A DNA stretch of 64,000 bases, taken from assembly GCA_024867545.1 (NCBI GenBank), contig JANFNE010000006.1, forward strand, positions 1,200,001-1,264,000, given 5' to 3'. A program made the position numbers and the translations under genes. Below are positions 39,260-48,599 of this stretch, one piece after another (within the stretch, counting starts at the first letter, position 1; each line of letters begins with the position of its first letter). This DNA comes from Phytopythium helicoides. Lineage: Eukaryota; Oomycota; Peronosporomycetes; Pythiales; Pythiaceae. The notes below the pieces were generated by a model. The model made no database searches. It saw only the letters and a program-made list of their open reading frames with translations, and had not been told where the DNA came from.

Positions 39260-41611
39260 ATGTGCTGGTGGTGCTGCATGCGCGTGCTGGAGAAGTGCCT
39301 GCCGCGCAACGACATCGTGCGAGAGCTAGCACCATACCTGCAGCACGTGCACCGCGACGACGGCGCGCTGGACGACGAGACGCGGCGCGGCGCCGACGGA
39401 GGGGCCGGCGGCTGGGGACGCGTGCAGTCGCCGCGCGGATTCGAGTTCACGTCCTACACGGACGAGAAGAACTCGGTCACGTCCAGCGACTCGTTCCGCA
39501 ATAACCCGAACGCATACCTGCGCGCCAGCACGGGCGACGACGCCGACGTGTCGCTCACCATCGACGCCAAGCAGCAGGTCGTCAGGGGACTGCCGCATAC
39601 CGCCAGGGACAGACCCACGCTTGACCTCGCGCACGCCGCGCCGCGGTCCAGCCGACACCTCGATGGAACGTTCAGCAACCCAGGCAGCGCCGCCAGCGGA
39701 CTCAGCAGCGGGACCAGCACGGCCGCATCAAGCGGATTCAACGCGTGGCAGCCGTCCCACTCACAGCAACAGATGCGCGTGGGCTTCTCGGGCTCCGACA
39801 TGGAATCGACTCGCGCGGGCGAAATGTCCGGGTCGGACCAGTCGACGCTCAGCTCCCTCATGAAAAAGTCGACCATGGCCAAGATCAAGACGGACTTGGG
39901 CGATCTCACGCCCGTGCCGTGGGAAAAGGTGGTGATTGTGCAGGTCTCCGTGCAGGGCTTCCGCGAAATGATGGGCCAGGCCAAAGAGCTGATGGAGGAG
40001 GCAAAGCTCCTGTACGAACATACGGTGCTCTCGCGACTTGCGTCCGAGTATGGCGGCCAAGAGATTCTGAGCCACTCGCGCTCCGGGCTCTTCGTCATTG
40101 CGTTCGCCTCCGAGTTCCATGCCGCAAAGTGGTGCTTGTCACTGCAACTCAGCCTGGTTTACGCAGCGTGGAACGAGAAACTTCTGAAGCAGTTTGACGA
40201 CACAAAAGAAGTGTACGCAACGACAAACGGCAAGTCGAAGAAGAAGATGCTGCTCTACCGCGGGTTCCGCGTTCGGATGGTGATCCACACGGCTGATCCA
40301 GACGAAGCCCCCGACAAATCGCTGTCAGATGCCGTCAAGTGGACCAAGACCGTCAGCGAGTACGCGCATGGTGGACAAATCATTCTTAGTGATAGCGTCT
40401 GGGATCGGCTGAAGGAACAGCTTGTCCAGCTAGGCAACCCAGTCGTCGAAGATCTTGGTTGCCATGCTGTACTAGGCGACGAAGTGCTGTTGATGTTGCT
40501 GTTGCCGCGGGACCTCGACTGTCGGCGGTTCCCAAGCCTAAACTCTCCCGTGCAGCTCTCGCTGGGAATGCGGGACGCCCCGTCAGCTCAAAAGCCAGTC
40601 ACCATGGTTTTCACGTTCATTGAAGGTGCTCGTCCTCTGGTACGATGCCACGCGGAAGAGCTTGCCGATCGGGTGAAGACTCTTTGCATGGTTGCGCGCG
40701 AGTTGCTGCGGAAACACAACGGCTACGAATGTCAGGAACTGCAAGGAGACTTCATGTTGGCATTCTTCAATCCAGCGTCGGCGATCTTGTGGTGCGGTGA
40801 GTTTCAGCTGCGTATTCGACAAAAGTTCCGCGAATGGAACCGAGAGAGTGAAAACAAGGAGCTCATGTTCTCCATGTCAATGGGTATCGAGACGGGTGTG
40901 CCTGCAAGTGTGAGTCCGCACAAGACAAGCGGGCGTGCAGACTACTTCGGCAACATCGTGAATCAGACCGCACGTATTGCCAAGGCCGCCCACGGAGCGC
41001 AGGTGCTTATCGGTGGCGACGCTTGGAACGCATTCAGTTCTGGGCCCTACCGAAGCCAGGTTGTACTCAAATCCGACACTCTTGCAGAAGTGTCGGGGAC
41101 GACGATTTTCCAGTTCAAGTCACATGGCTACTACAACTTCAAGGGTATTTCTCAACCGATCGGGCTTGTCGAGGCGATTCCGATCGACCTGCACTCGCCG
41201 ATGCTCAAGCTTGAGCTTGTGACACTTGCGCGTGGCCGCGCACCCAAGGCAAAGCATCTTGATGACTCACAACTTGCCAACCAGAAGAAGACGCCAATTT
41301 TGAACGTGCCAAGCGAGCTGCTGCGGATCAGTCATGGTGGCGAGAAGTCGAACAACTCGATTCGTGAAACAGAGGCAGAGATCAACTTGTCCTGGGATGA
41401 CAGCATCCCCATGTTCGAGGACATCGAGGAGTCGGACAATGAGGATGACGACGACGACGAAGGATCGATGGTTTGCGGCAGTGAGACGCTGGCCATGCGC
41501 GCGAGCAACTTGACCCATTCGGACATGTTGCAGATGTTGCGCGCATCCGCCTCGTCCAGCACAGGTCTCACTCCTCGCGCTATGCATGCCGAGGAGATCG
41601 ATAGAGTATAA
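39260..41611 (+). CDS. Protein with two degenerate class III nucleotidyl cyclase domains
   Basis: Single exon, 783 residues. The N-terminus is Cys/Trp-rich (MCWWCCMRVLEKCLP), a possible lipidation or membrane-contact site; no membrane helices follow. Residues ~20-215 are Ser/Gly-rich linker. Cyclase-like domain 1 (~222-410) has VVIVQVSVQGFREMM where active enzymes have an Asp-containing FADIxGFT, and lacks the second metal Asp and the Asn/Arg pair. Domain 2 (~447-650) has VTMVFTFIEGARPL (first metal Asp replaced by Phe), keeps Asp in QGDFMLAF, and keeps the Asn and Arg of GNIVNQTARI that stabilise the transition state. The C-terminus is acidic. The pair could be an allosteric or weakly active cyclase dimer; which nucleotide, if any, is made is unknown. 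Confidence 0.85.
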   Translation: MCWWCCMRVLEKCLPRNDIVRELAPYLQHVHRDDGALDDETRRGADGGAGGWGRVQSPRGFEFTSYTDEKNSVTSSDSFRNNPNAYLRASTGDDADVSLTIDAKQQVVRGLPHTARDRPTLDLAHAAPRSSRHLDGTFSNPGSAASGLSSGTSTAASSGFNAWQPSHSQQQMRVGFSGSDMESTRAGEMSGSDQSTLSSLMKKSTMAKIKTDLGDLTPVPWEKVVIVQVSVQGFREMMGQAKELMEEAKLLYEHTVLSRLASEYGGQEILSHSRSGLFVIAFASEFHAAKWCLSLQLSLVYAAWNEKLLKQFDDTKEVYATTNGKSKKKMLLYRGFRVRMVIHTADPDEAPDKSLSDAVKWTKTVSEYAHGGQIILSDSVWDRLKEQLVQLGNPVVEDLGCHAVLGDEVLLMLLLPRDLDCRRFPSLNSPVQLSLGMRDAPSAQKPVTMVFTFIEGARPLVRCHAEELADRVKTLCMVARELLRKHNGYECQELQGDFMLAFFNPASAILWCGEFQLRIRQKFREWNRESENKELMFSMSMGIETGVPASVSPHKTSGRADYFGNIVNQTARIAKAAHGAQVLIGGDAWNAFSSGPYRSQVVLKSDTLAEVSGTTIFQFKSHGYYNFKGISQPIGLVEAIPIDLHSPMLKLELVTLARGRAPKAKHLDDSQLANQKKTPILNVPSELLRISHGGEKSNNSIRETEAEINLSWDDSIPMFEDIEESDNEDDDDDEGSMVCGSETLAMRASNLTHSDMLQMLRASASSSTGLTPRAMHAEEIDRV

Positions 41612-41831
41612 ACTAGGGTGACTGCAGCCTTGGAGAGCGCCAGCAGCAACGAGAAGCTTACCCAGAGCGGGGACCGACCGACCATCAGCCGGATCCGACA
41701 GACTGACACATGCACGCCGACACGCCAACACCTCTTTCTTCTAAGTTATCTTTCGTTTTCCAGCCACGATGTCACAAATATCACAGTAGCTTTTTTTCAC
41801 CACTCCAAATGCTTGTTGTTGCTGTTGGTTT

Positions 41832-44800
41832 TCATATGAAAGGGCTACTTGGGCTAGATGTTGAAGGCGCTTGAGTTCGAACAGATTGCCCACTCAATGG
41901 CGGGTTTGCAACGACGCTTTTCTTCATCGAAGGTGGTAAAGGGGAGGATTTCATAGCTGGCCATGCCATGGATGGACGATTCGTCGGAGGACCAAAAGGA
42001 GAAGCCATCGCAGCTGTTCTTCGTTGAGCTTGCCGCTCAACAGCAGCCTTTAGCTCTGGGTCGTTCTCGAGAGTTAGCTGTACGCCACGCTTGACCAACG
42101 TCACCATGGCCTCCGGTCGCGAGTAGAGCTGAAATACTGGTGGGGCCAAGGTACTTGGCTTTGCCAACGGAATTCCTGGCGCTGGAGATCCTGTTGTCGC
42201 TCGCCAGGAGACAGAGCTCTGCACGATAGCACGAGCATCGTCCAATTTCACCTCCCTATAGCAAGCACCAAGTTGTTAGCTACTGCCTGCCTGCCTGGTC
42301 AGTTTTGACGATGTTTCACTCACATGGCATAACTGGCGCAGGCGATATGCTCGTAGTAGGCTCGTAGTTTCTTCATGTACTCTCGCCTTGCCGACACCAG
42401 GTAATCTAGCAGCAGGCGCATCTTGATACTGAACTCATGAAACAATTGGTGAGGACCTACCCATAAAGGCATCAGAAATGAACGTGGTGACCTCTTTGAG
42501 ACACGGATTACACGAGGGGCTTGCTGTTGAAGTCGTTGAATCTCTACGGGGGTCATTAACATCTGCATTGCTGAAAGTTTATCTTCCACCGCATCGAGCT
42601 GCAGGACCATTCGCGAACTGCGACGATATCCAAGCCGACTCCCACCTGGACTTGAAATACCGTCCATTCCAGGAGGTGTGCTTGGCTCAACCACTATTGA
42701 TGGCTCTTTGCGAGATGGTCGAAACGTAACTCTTCGAAAAGCACTACTGCTCGTGGAGCTCGCGCTACTGCTCGGACGCTTGCTACCTGATCTGTCGTCA
42801 TCTTCATTTCCTCCAGCGAGAGCACGCTGACGATCGTTGCGTTGACGTTCATGGTCAACGGTATCCCACCATAGAGATAATGCGTGGAGGCGAGCACGCG
42901 AGCATAGCACGAAAGCGAGCCCAAGACGTTGTGCGTGGATGACCTTGCCACGCCATTTGGCCATCATGTGGTTGAAGTTCCGCGTCTCACGACTTCCTGA
43001 AAAGTTGTCAATCATGAAGCGCTGCAATAGTGTTGCGCTTCGAATCTTCCGAGCAACTCGCACACGGAAAAGTAGCTTCCACAGACAGCGACGTAGCCAT
43101 GTGTAGATAATAACGGTGTGTCGTGATGCGTTTTGCCACTTCCACTTGCGCCACAGTGACTGAATGATGCGAGCTGCTCGATTTTGCGCACGTGCAATCT
43201 GGAGTAGCACCTTGGTATTCACGAGCTGGGCGTGCCATTTGCTGCTGACAACAGAGAACGCGATGGAGGACAGCCACAAGCGACACCTTCGGAGAGTAAT
43301 TCGTTGCGCTCGCTCCGCCTCAGACAGGGGTGATGGGACTGCATCTTTCGCTTTCACTCGACGCTGGTACTCGGCCAATGTAGCAGAGTAGCGGTCGTCT
43401 TCGGTTTTAACGATCCTATCTCGCTTTTGACGGACTCGCTCGACGCGCTGCGCGGCTAGTTTCTTACTAGCATAGAAGTTTTTCAGCATAATGAACCGAG
43501 AAGCAGCGCAATTAGATTGAATCTCACCGCTCCTCTCGATCTGCAGCAGAACGCGCGGTTCCTGCTCGCTCTTTGTTTTCACGAAGTTTCTGCCGATATT
43601 TGTTCGCAAAAGCTTAAGTCAAGACTGTGAGCAACGCAGGACTGGGGGAAGCAAAGACTCACGTCAGACGCTTTAGTTCGCTGTTGGATGTTCATCAGTG
43701 ATAGAAAGTTGTTAGTTGATCTAATGCATGACTGTGCTCGAGAAGAAACACGTACTGCGCGCTGCTCTTGCTGGAACCGCTCTACATCTTTCTGCAAGCG
43801 TTATCAAGCCACCAAACATCAGCGCATTTATCGATTTGAGGAAACCATGAAACTCACTAAAAAGGCAGTGAGCATAGCTGGGTTCGAGCGCAAGTCGTCC
43901 AGTAGCTTGGCAATCCTGTAAATACTTGACTGTAAGGGAAGTAGCACATCATAGTTCTCCACAATATGCTTACCTCGTCTCTGGGCGTGGAGAAATAACA
44001 CGGGAGGAAGTGTCTAGCGATAGTCCGGTAGATGGAAGTGGAGAAGTTCGCGGTCGAGGGGTTACTCTTGTAGAATTGCGCTTTGGTTGGCTTATGCTTT
44101 GTCTGGCGGTTGTCGGTGTAGATTTTGATGTCACGATTGGAAGCTGCACAGGTGGTCTGTTTTCCCATTAATGAACGTCTGATTGGTGAGATGAATTGAT
44201 CTACGTACACTTTTACACTCCCCGGGGATTTCAATTCGTTGTCAGCATCTCGGTTCGTTGGAGACGTAGGCTGCCGCTCGCTTACTTGTGTGTGACTGCA
44301 GCAGAGCACAGGCACGAAGTTGACATAAGTGACCGTTAAACTAGCTATCATTCCATAGGCGATCATCAAGCAAGAACACACTCGACCCAAGACGACGGCA
44401 ACAATGACTGGCGAATGAAATCAAGGATTTGCTCTCGAGGCAAGCCCCAGAGGAGCAGTGACGAGTCTGTCTCGTTTGTGGTACTGGGCTCGCTATTGGA
44501 GCTACTACCATCTCCTCTCAACACCTTGGTGCGGTCTACACGCCCACTTTCGATGAACGGTCCGGAGCGAGAGCTAAACTGTGATCGCCACTGCTTATCG
44601 ATCGGGCCTTCGCTCGTCGCAACACCCCCACTCTCTGCGTGAGCAGCGTCTCGTGTGTCGAAAAGCCGCAAATGGCGTTGCCGAGGCGTTGAAGCTGGGA
44701 ATGATGCTGCTCGATGCTCCGAGGGTTCAGGTGGAGAAACAAATGCCCGAGGCGACGCAGGAACAGGGCGTGCTCTTTTTCCTGGACTGTCCGTTGAAAA

Positions 44801-44914
44801 CTTTGGCGATGCTGGAGCGAGCGGTCGAGTCGGCAACTGCAGCAATGTTTCCTTGGCCAAGTTGGCGTGCTCAATCTGCTGCACCATCCATCCTTCCAGC
44901 CGCTCTTGCTGCAT
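41832..44914 (-). CDS. IQ-motif, Arg/Lys-rich hypothetical protein
   Basis: Likely exons (minus): 44914-44382, 44295-43974, 43929-43858, 43791-43663, 43612-42324, 42255-41832; introns of 44-86 nt join in phase. About 920 residues. The start is uncertain: the frame is open upstream to 45124, but the first in-frame ATG is at 44914 (MQQERLEGWMVQQIEH…). The first exon is Ser/Pro/Arg-rich. The central part has a basic helical stretch and an IQ-type calmodulin-binding motif (RAARIIQSLWRKWKW), followed by repeated W-containing helices (…HMMAKWRGKVIHAQRLGLAF…) a little like Sfi1 repeats. An extra intron within 44295-43974 cannot be excluded. No enzyme domain is seen. A role with calmodulin, centrin or the cytoskeleton is only a guess. 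Confidence 0.72.
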
Positions 44915-45235
44915 GGTGTTGCGCTGAGAGTCGCGCTGCAAATGTCCTTGCACAAGTGGGCGTTGTTGATTCAAGCCTGTTGCGGGCGTATTAATAGCAA
45001 GCGCTCCGTCATCGCCACACTGACGCTGTGATTGGTGTCGGCAATCCCATCTTCGTGAAGGGTCAAGAACGACAAGACATTGCGGCGGCTCGAGTTTTTT
45101 TTTTTTCTGTTTTGTATTTCGCAATCGACAGAGCCGCGAGCGACTACCACTGGGCTGGCAGGGTCCGATCTAGATATCACTTCAGCGGTAGTCGCTCACG
45201 CCCCGCGAGCCTCAACACTCCACCTTTTTCCTACC

Positions 45236-46292
45236 TTACTCCGTCAGGCCCATGTTGACCTCACCGTTGAAGATGGACGCAGCCGCCGCAAAGCGCTCGG
45301 CCTGCTGCTGCTGCAGCTCCGTCATGGCCATGAGGAAGGCTGGTTCCTGCTGGTACTTCATCATAGCGGCCTGAAGCACCTCGCGCGTGAGGCCGTGCTT
45401 GGCGTGGATCTCGGCGGACAGGTTGTCGGCGCGCTTGACGTATCGCTGGTTGATGGCCTCCTCCTTGTTCTCCGGGTTGAGCTCCTTGACCTCGAGGCAC
45501 ACCTCCTCCATCGCAACATTCAGCGACTCCATCGTCTCCTGCATAATATCAATGAACTGGACAAGGCAACACGCGCAATCCGTCAGCGATACACGCGATG
45601 CAAGCGTCTACCCGCCGGGTTGTACGTACCTTGTTGAGCGTGAGGTCGGCCGGGACCTCGACGTCGCTGAAGCCGCCGCCCGTCATGACGCGGTAGAGCT
45701 CCTGGAGCTTGGCGACCGCGTTGGCGACGTCCTTGTCCTCCTCCTCCTCGTAGAACTCGGTCGCGATCTTGACCTCGTCCTCCGTGGTCTGGTACTTGGC
45801 GTACACCTGGGCCTCGATGGCCTTCATGGCCTCCTCAAACTGTCCCATGAGGTAGGACGCGAGCTGGTCCTCAGGCAGCGAGCGTCCGTTCTGCGACGAC
45901 TCCTGGCGGATCTTGGCCTCTAGCTTGGCCAGTTGCATCTGCGCGCACACGCTTTCATGAGCGGTCCGCCGGCAGCGCGGCATGAGCACGGCCGCGCGTT
46001 GGTACGCACCACGACTTGGCCCATCTGCGTGCAAATGGTCTCGAGGATGCTGAGCAGCTGCTCCTTGTGCAGGTTGGGCACCTCTCGCACGGCGTCCTCC
46101 TTCTTGTCCTTCTTGCCGCTCTGCGGCCCCCGATACCGTTAGCGCCTGACCACCGAAAAACGCCCATCTATCTATCTATCTATCGGCCAAACGCACCGCC
46201 TTGTCGCTCGAGCGCGAGAGCGCGAACAGCAGCACCGCGACCGCGACGGCCGACACGGCGCCGAGCACCAGCGGCTTGTTGACGTGCACCAT
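45236..46292 (-). CDS. Small single-pass membrane protein with helical cytosolic domain
   Basis: Exons (minus) 46292-46197, 46120-46010, 45938-45630 and 45556-45236; all phase 0; 278 residues. An N-terminal membrane anchor (VLGAVSAVAVAVLLFAL, ~9-25) is followed by a Lys-rich stretch and a long helical domain (…LHKEQLLSILETICTQMGQ…, …EEAMKAIEAQVYAKYQTTED…, …MQETMESLNVAMEEVCLEVK…, …AAMMKYQQEPAFLMAMTELQ…) ending in a Gln-rich helix. The family is not recognised. It lies head to head with another small membrane-anchored coiled-coil gene, 317 bp apart, so a shared promoter is likely and a shared function possible. Confidence 0.82.
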
Positions 46293-46608
46293 GAGGCTCC
46301 GGGGCTGGCTGGCTGGCTGGCTGACAGACTGGCAGGCGGGGCGGGGGCGATGGAGGCGCGCGCGCTGCGTTTCTTCTCGCGATGTAGTGGCCGGCCGAAG
46401 CCCTCACACACACACCGACCTTGTCAAGGAGGGTAAAACCCCAAAACCTCGACCGCCGGCGAAATCGGAGCACACTTTGACTGGCACGCCTGGGAGTGGC
46501 GACCGGGTAGTCAGCAACGTGTTTGAGCAACTGTGGTACATCCTTCGCGGCAATGGGAGGAAGAAGCCACCGCCTCACTTGGCGACGGACGCGCTGCTTG
46601 GAGGAGCA
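46293..46608. promoter_or_regulatory. Divergent promoter region
   Basis: 317 bp between two head-to-head genes. It contains a GGCT tandem repeat (about 46305-46325) that probably forms part of the leader. No core promoter motif is clear. Confidence 0.4.
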
Positions 46609-47208
46609 ATGGGCGACGACTGCTGGAGCTCGTACGTGCGCGGAGTGGTCCACGGGCTGCTGCTCATGCTGCCGGTCGCCGCGTTCCTGTACCGCCGGTG
46701 GACGCAGGCGGCGGCGCGCGCGAGCCTCAAGCAGCCGGACGACAAGGACAAGCAGCTTGGGTGCGGCCTTCATTTGGGCTCTTTTTGTTGTTGTTGTTGG
46801 TGGTGGTGGTGATGATGGAGCTGACGATTGTGTGGCGAGCAGAACGTGAGTGGCTGGATGCGGTGGATGGGAGGGAGGGAATTGGGCGCTGACAGAGGTG
46901 GACGCAGCAACTTTTTGAACGAGCTGTTCGCGTTCGAGGTCGTGCTGGTGGCCGGCGCGGAGCTCAAGGCCGTGCGCGACCAGCTGAAGGATGCGGAGCA
47001 GGAGGGCAACGCCGCGCGAGTGGACGCGCTCAAGCAGCGCGTCGTGGACGTGTCCAACGTGTTGCAGGGCAAGCTGCAGACCATCACGCCCATCATCCAG
47101 TTCCTAGTGCAGCAGAGCGTCGACTGCATCAAGCAGTACCACAGCGAGGCGGCGGCCATGGCAGAGGGCATCATTGCCGAGGACGCGGAGACCAAGAAGG
47201 ACAAGTGA
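46609..47208 (+). CDS. Small membrane-anchored coiled-coil protein
   Basis: Exons 46609-46760 and 46908-47208; 150 residues. The N-terminus MGDDCWSSYVRG is followed by a hydrophobic segment (VVHGLLLMLPVAAFLYRRW), then a basic stretch and a long helix with coiled-coil pattern (…GAELKAVRDQLKDAEQEGNA…, …KQRVVDVSNVLQGKLQTITP…), ending in an acidic-basic tail. The donor (CTTGG|gtgcgg) and acceptor (acgcag|CAAC) keep the phase. The family is not recognised. Confidence 0.75.
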
Positions 47209-47342
47209 ATAGAGGAGGGACTCTGCTTGCTTCACGACGAGCTGTGGTCCTCGCACCGAACGACCGAGCAGAGACAGCAGCGCACTCAAACATGGATGGA
47301 ACGAATTGCATTTTAGAGCCGAAGCGGTCCTTTGTATTGTTC

Positions 47343-47448
47343 TAGGTCGACACCTACGCACCGTAGCGCTCGCCCAGCGCTCTCCTAAAACCAGACCACA
47401 ACAGCCCGTGGCGCCAAGAGGTCGACACCTACGCACCGTAGCGCTCGT
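47343..47448. repeat. Pair of ~29-bp direct repeats
   Basis: aggtcgacacctacgcaccg plus tagcgctcg occurs at about 47344 and again at about 47420, in the gap between two converging genes. No function is evident. Confidence 0.85.
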
Positions 47449-47503
47449 TCACACGCTTTCCCCTCGGATCACCAGGCTTGGGTTGCAAAGTTGCGGACGC
47501 AAC

Positions 47504-48292
47504 TTACTTCTTGATGGCGGTCTTGGCCAGGAAGTCCGTGTGCTCCTGGTACGGCGACGCCTGGAACGAGTGCTGCTCCCAGAGGTCCGGGGTCAGGTAC
47601 GCGTAGGTGGCGCGCAGAGCGTAGAACGTGGCCTTGACGAAGTTGCCGAGCGTACGCGTGTGGCCGCGGGCCGACGTGTAGCAGTCCTCAATACCAGCCA
47701 TACCGAGAAGCTTCTTGGTGGCCGGGGCGGCGCACAGGCCCGAACCACGCGGGGCCGGGATGAGACGCACGCGGACCGAACCGCACTTGCCCGTCACCTT
47801 GTTGGGCACCGTGTGCGGGGCACCGACCATACGGCCCCAGTAGCCACGGCGGACCGGGACGAGGGCGATCTTGGCCAGGATGATGGCGCCGCGGATGGCC
47901 GTGGCCACCTCCTTGGCGCACTTGACGCCGAGGCCGATGTGGCCGTTGCCGTCACCGACAGCGACGAAGGCCTTGAAGCGCGTGCGCTGACCGGCCGTGG
48001 TCTGCTTCTGCACGGGCATGATCTTCATGACCTCGTCCTTGAGCGAGGCCTCGAGGAAGTGGTTGACGATCTCGCACTCCTTGATGGGGAGCGAGAAGAG
48101 GTAGATCTCCTCGAGCGAGTTGATCTTGCCCTCCTTGACCAGGCGGCCGAGCTTGGTCACGGGCACCCACTCCTTGGACTCCTCTCCACGGCGTCCACGG
48201 CCGCGGCCACGGGGGCCACCGCGGCCACCACGGCCACGGCCACGGCCAAAGCCGCCACGCTCACCAGCGGGTCTCTCAGCAACCTCAGCCAT
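47504..48292 (-). CDS. RPS2: 40S ribosomal protein S2 (uS5)
   Basis: Intronless, 262 residues, ATG at 48292. The N-terminus is an Arg/Gly-rich tract ([14 protein letters not shown]…), a usual site of arginine methylation in eukaryotic uS5. The S5 double-stranded RNA-binding domain follows (…[20 protein letters not shown]…, …[20 protein letters not shown]…), then the C-terminal S5 fold (…[20 protein letters not shown]…, …[19 protein letters not shown]…). It forms part of the mRNA entry and decoding region of the small subunit. Start, length and end all match the family. Confidence 0.98.
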   Translation of the reverse strand: MAEVAERPAGERGGFGRGRGRGGRGGPRGRGRGRRGEESKEWVPVTKLGRLVKEGKINSLEEIYLFSLPIKECEIVNHFLEASLKDEVMKIMPVQKQTTAGQRTRFKAFVAVGDGNGHIGLGVKCAKEVATAIRGAIILAKIALVPVRRGYWGRMVGAPHTVPNKVTGKCGSVRVRLIPAPRGSGLCAAPATKKLLGMAGIEDCYTSARGHTRTLGNFVKATFYALRATYAYLTPDLWEQHSFQASPYQEHTDFLAKTAIKK

Positions 48293-48599
48293 TTCTTCTG
48301 TTCTTTGGGGGCGAATTGAACGAATGCTCGGAGGTGGGGCATGTCATGTCCCCCCGCAAATGGCTTCCCCGCCAGTCATGCCGAGAGGTCGCGCGACGGT
48401 CTTCTGAACGAGGCGGACACAATAATCCATATAGACCACCACTCCTCCCCCCAGAATGCCGCTCAGGTAAGGCTTGGTTGTAAACCTCCGAAAAGGCATG
48501 ATATGATTATGTTTGGAAGGTCGCGGCTCGTTGTTGGATGAGCGAGCGAGCATCGACCGAGGTGTTCGTCCCCCCCACTCCCCTCCCGGCCGGCTCGAG
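48293..48599. promoter_or_regulatory. Divergent promoter region between RPS2 and the m-AAA protease gene
   Basis: 307 bp separate the two ATGs. A C7 run and a GC-rich part lie next to the protease start. No clear initiator or TATA element is seen. Confidence 0.4.

Noticed and set aside
38767..39504. 245-codon plus ORF overlapping the start of the cyclase-domain gene
   Set aside because: Arg/Ala-rich in a very GC-rich leader, and overlaps the well-supported start at 39260 in another frame.
47306..48319. 337-codon plus-strand ORF opposite RPS2
   Set aside because: It is the antisense shadow of a highly expressed, GC-biased ribosomal gene; its composition (Arg/Leu/Gly/Ala) follows from that strand.
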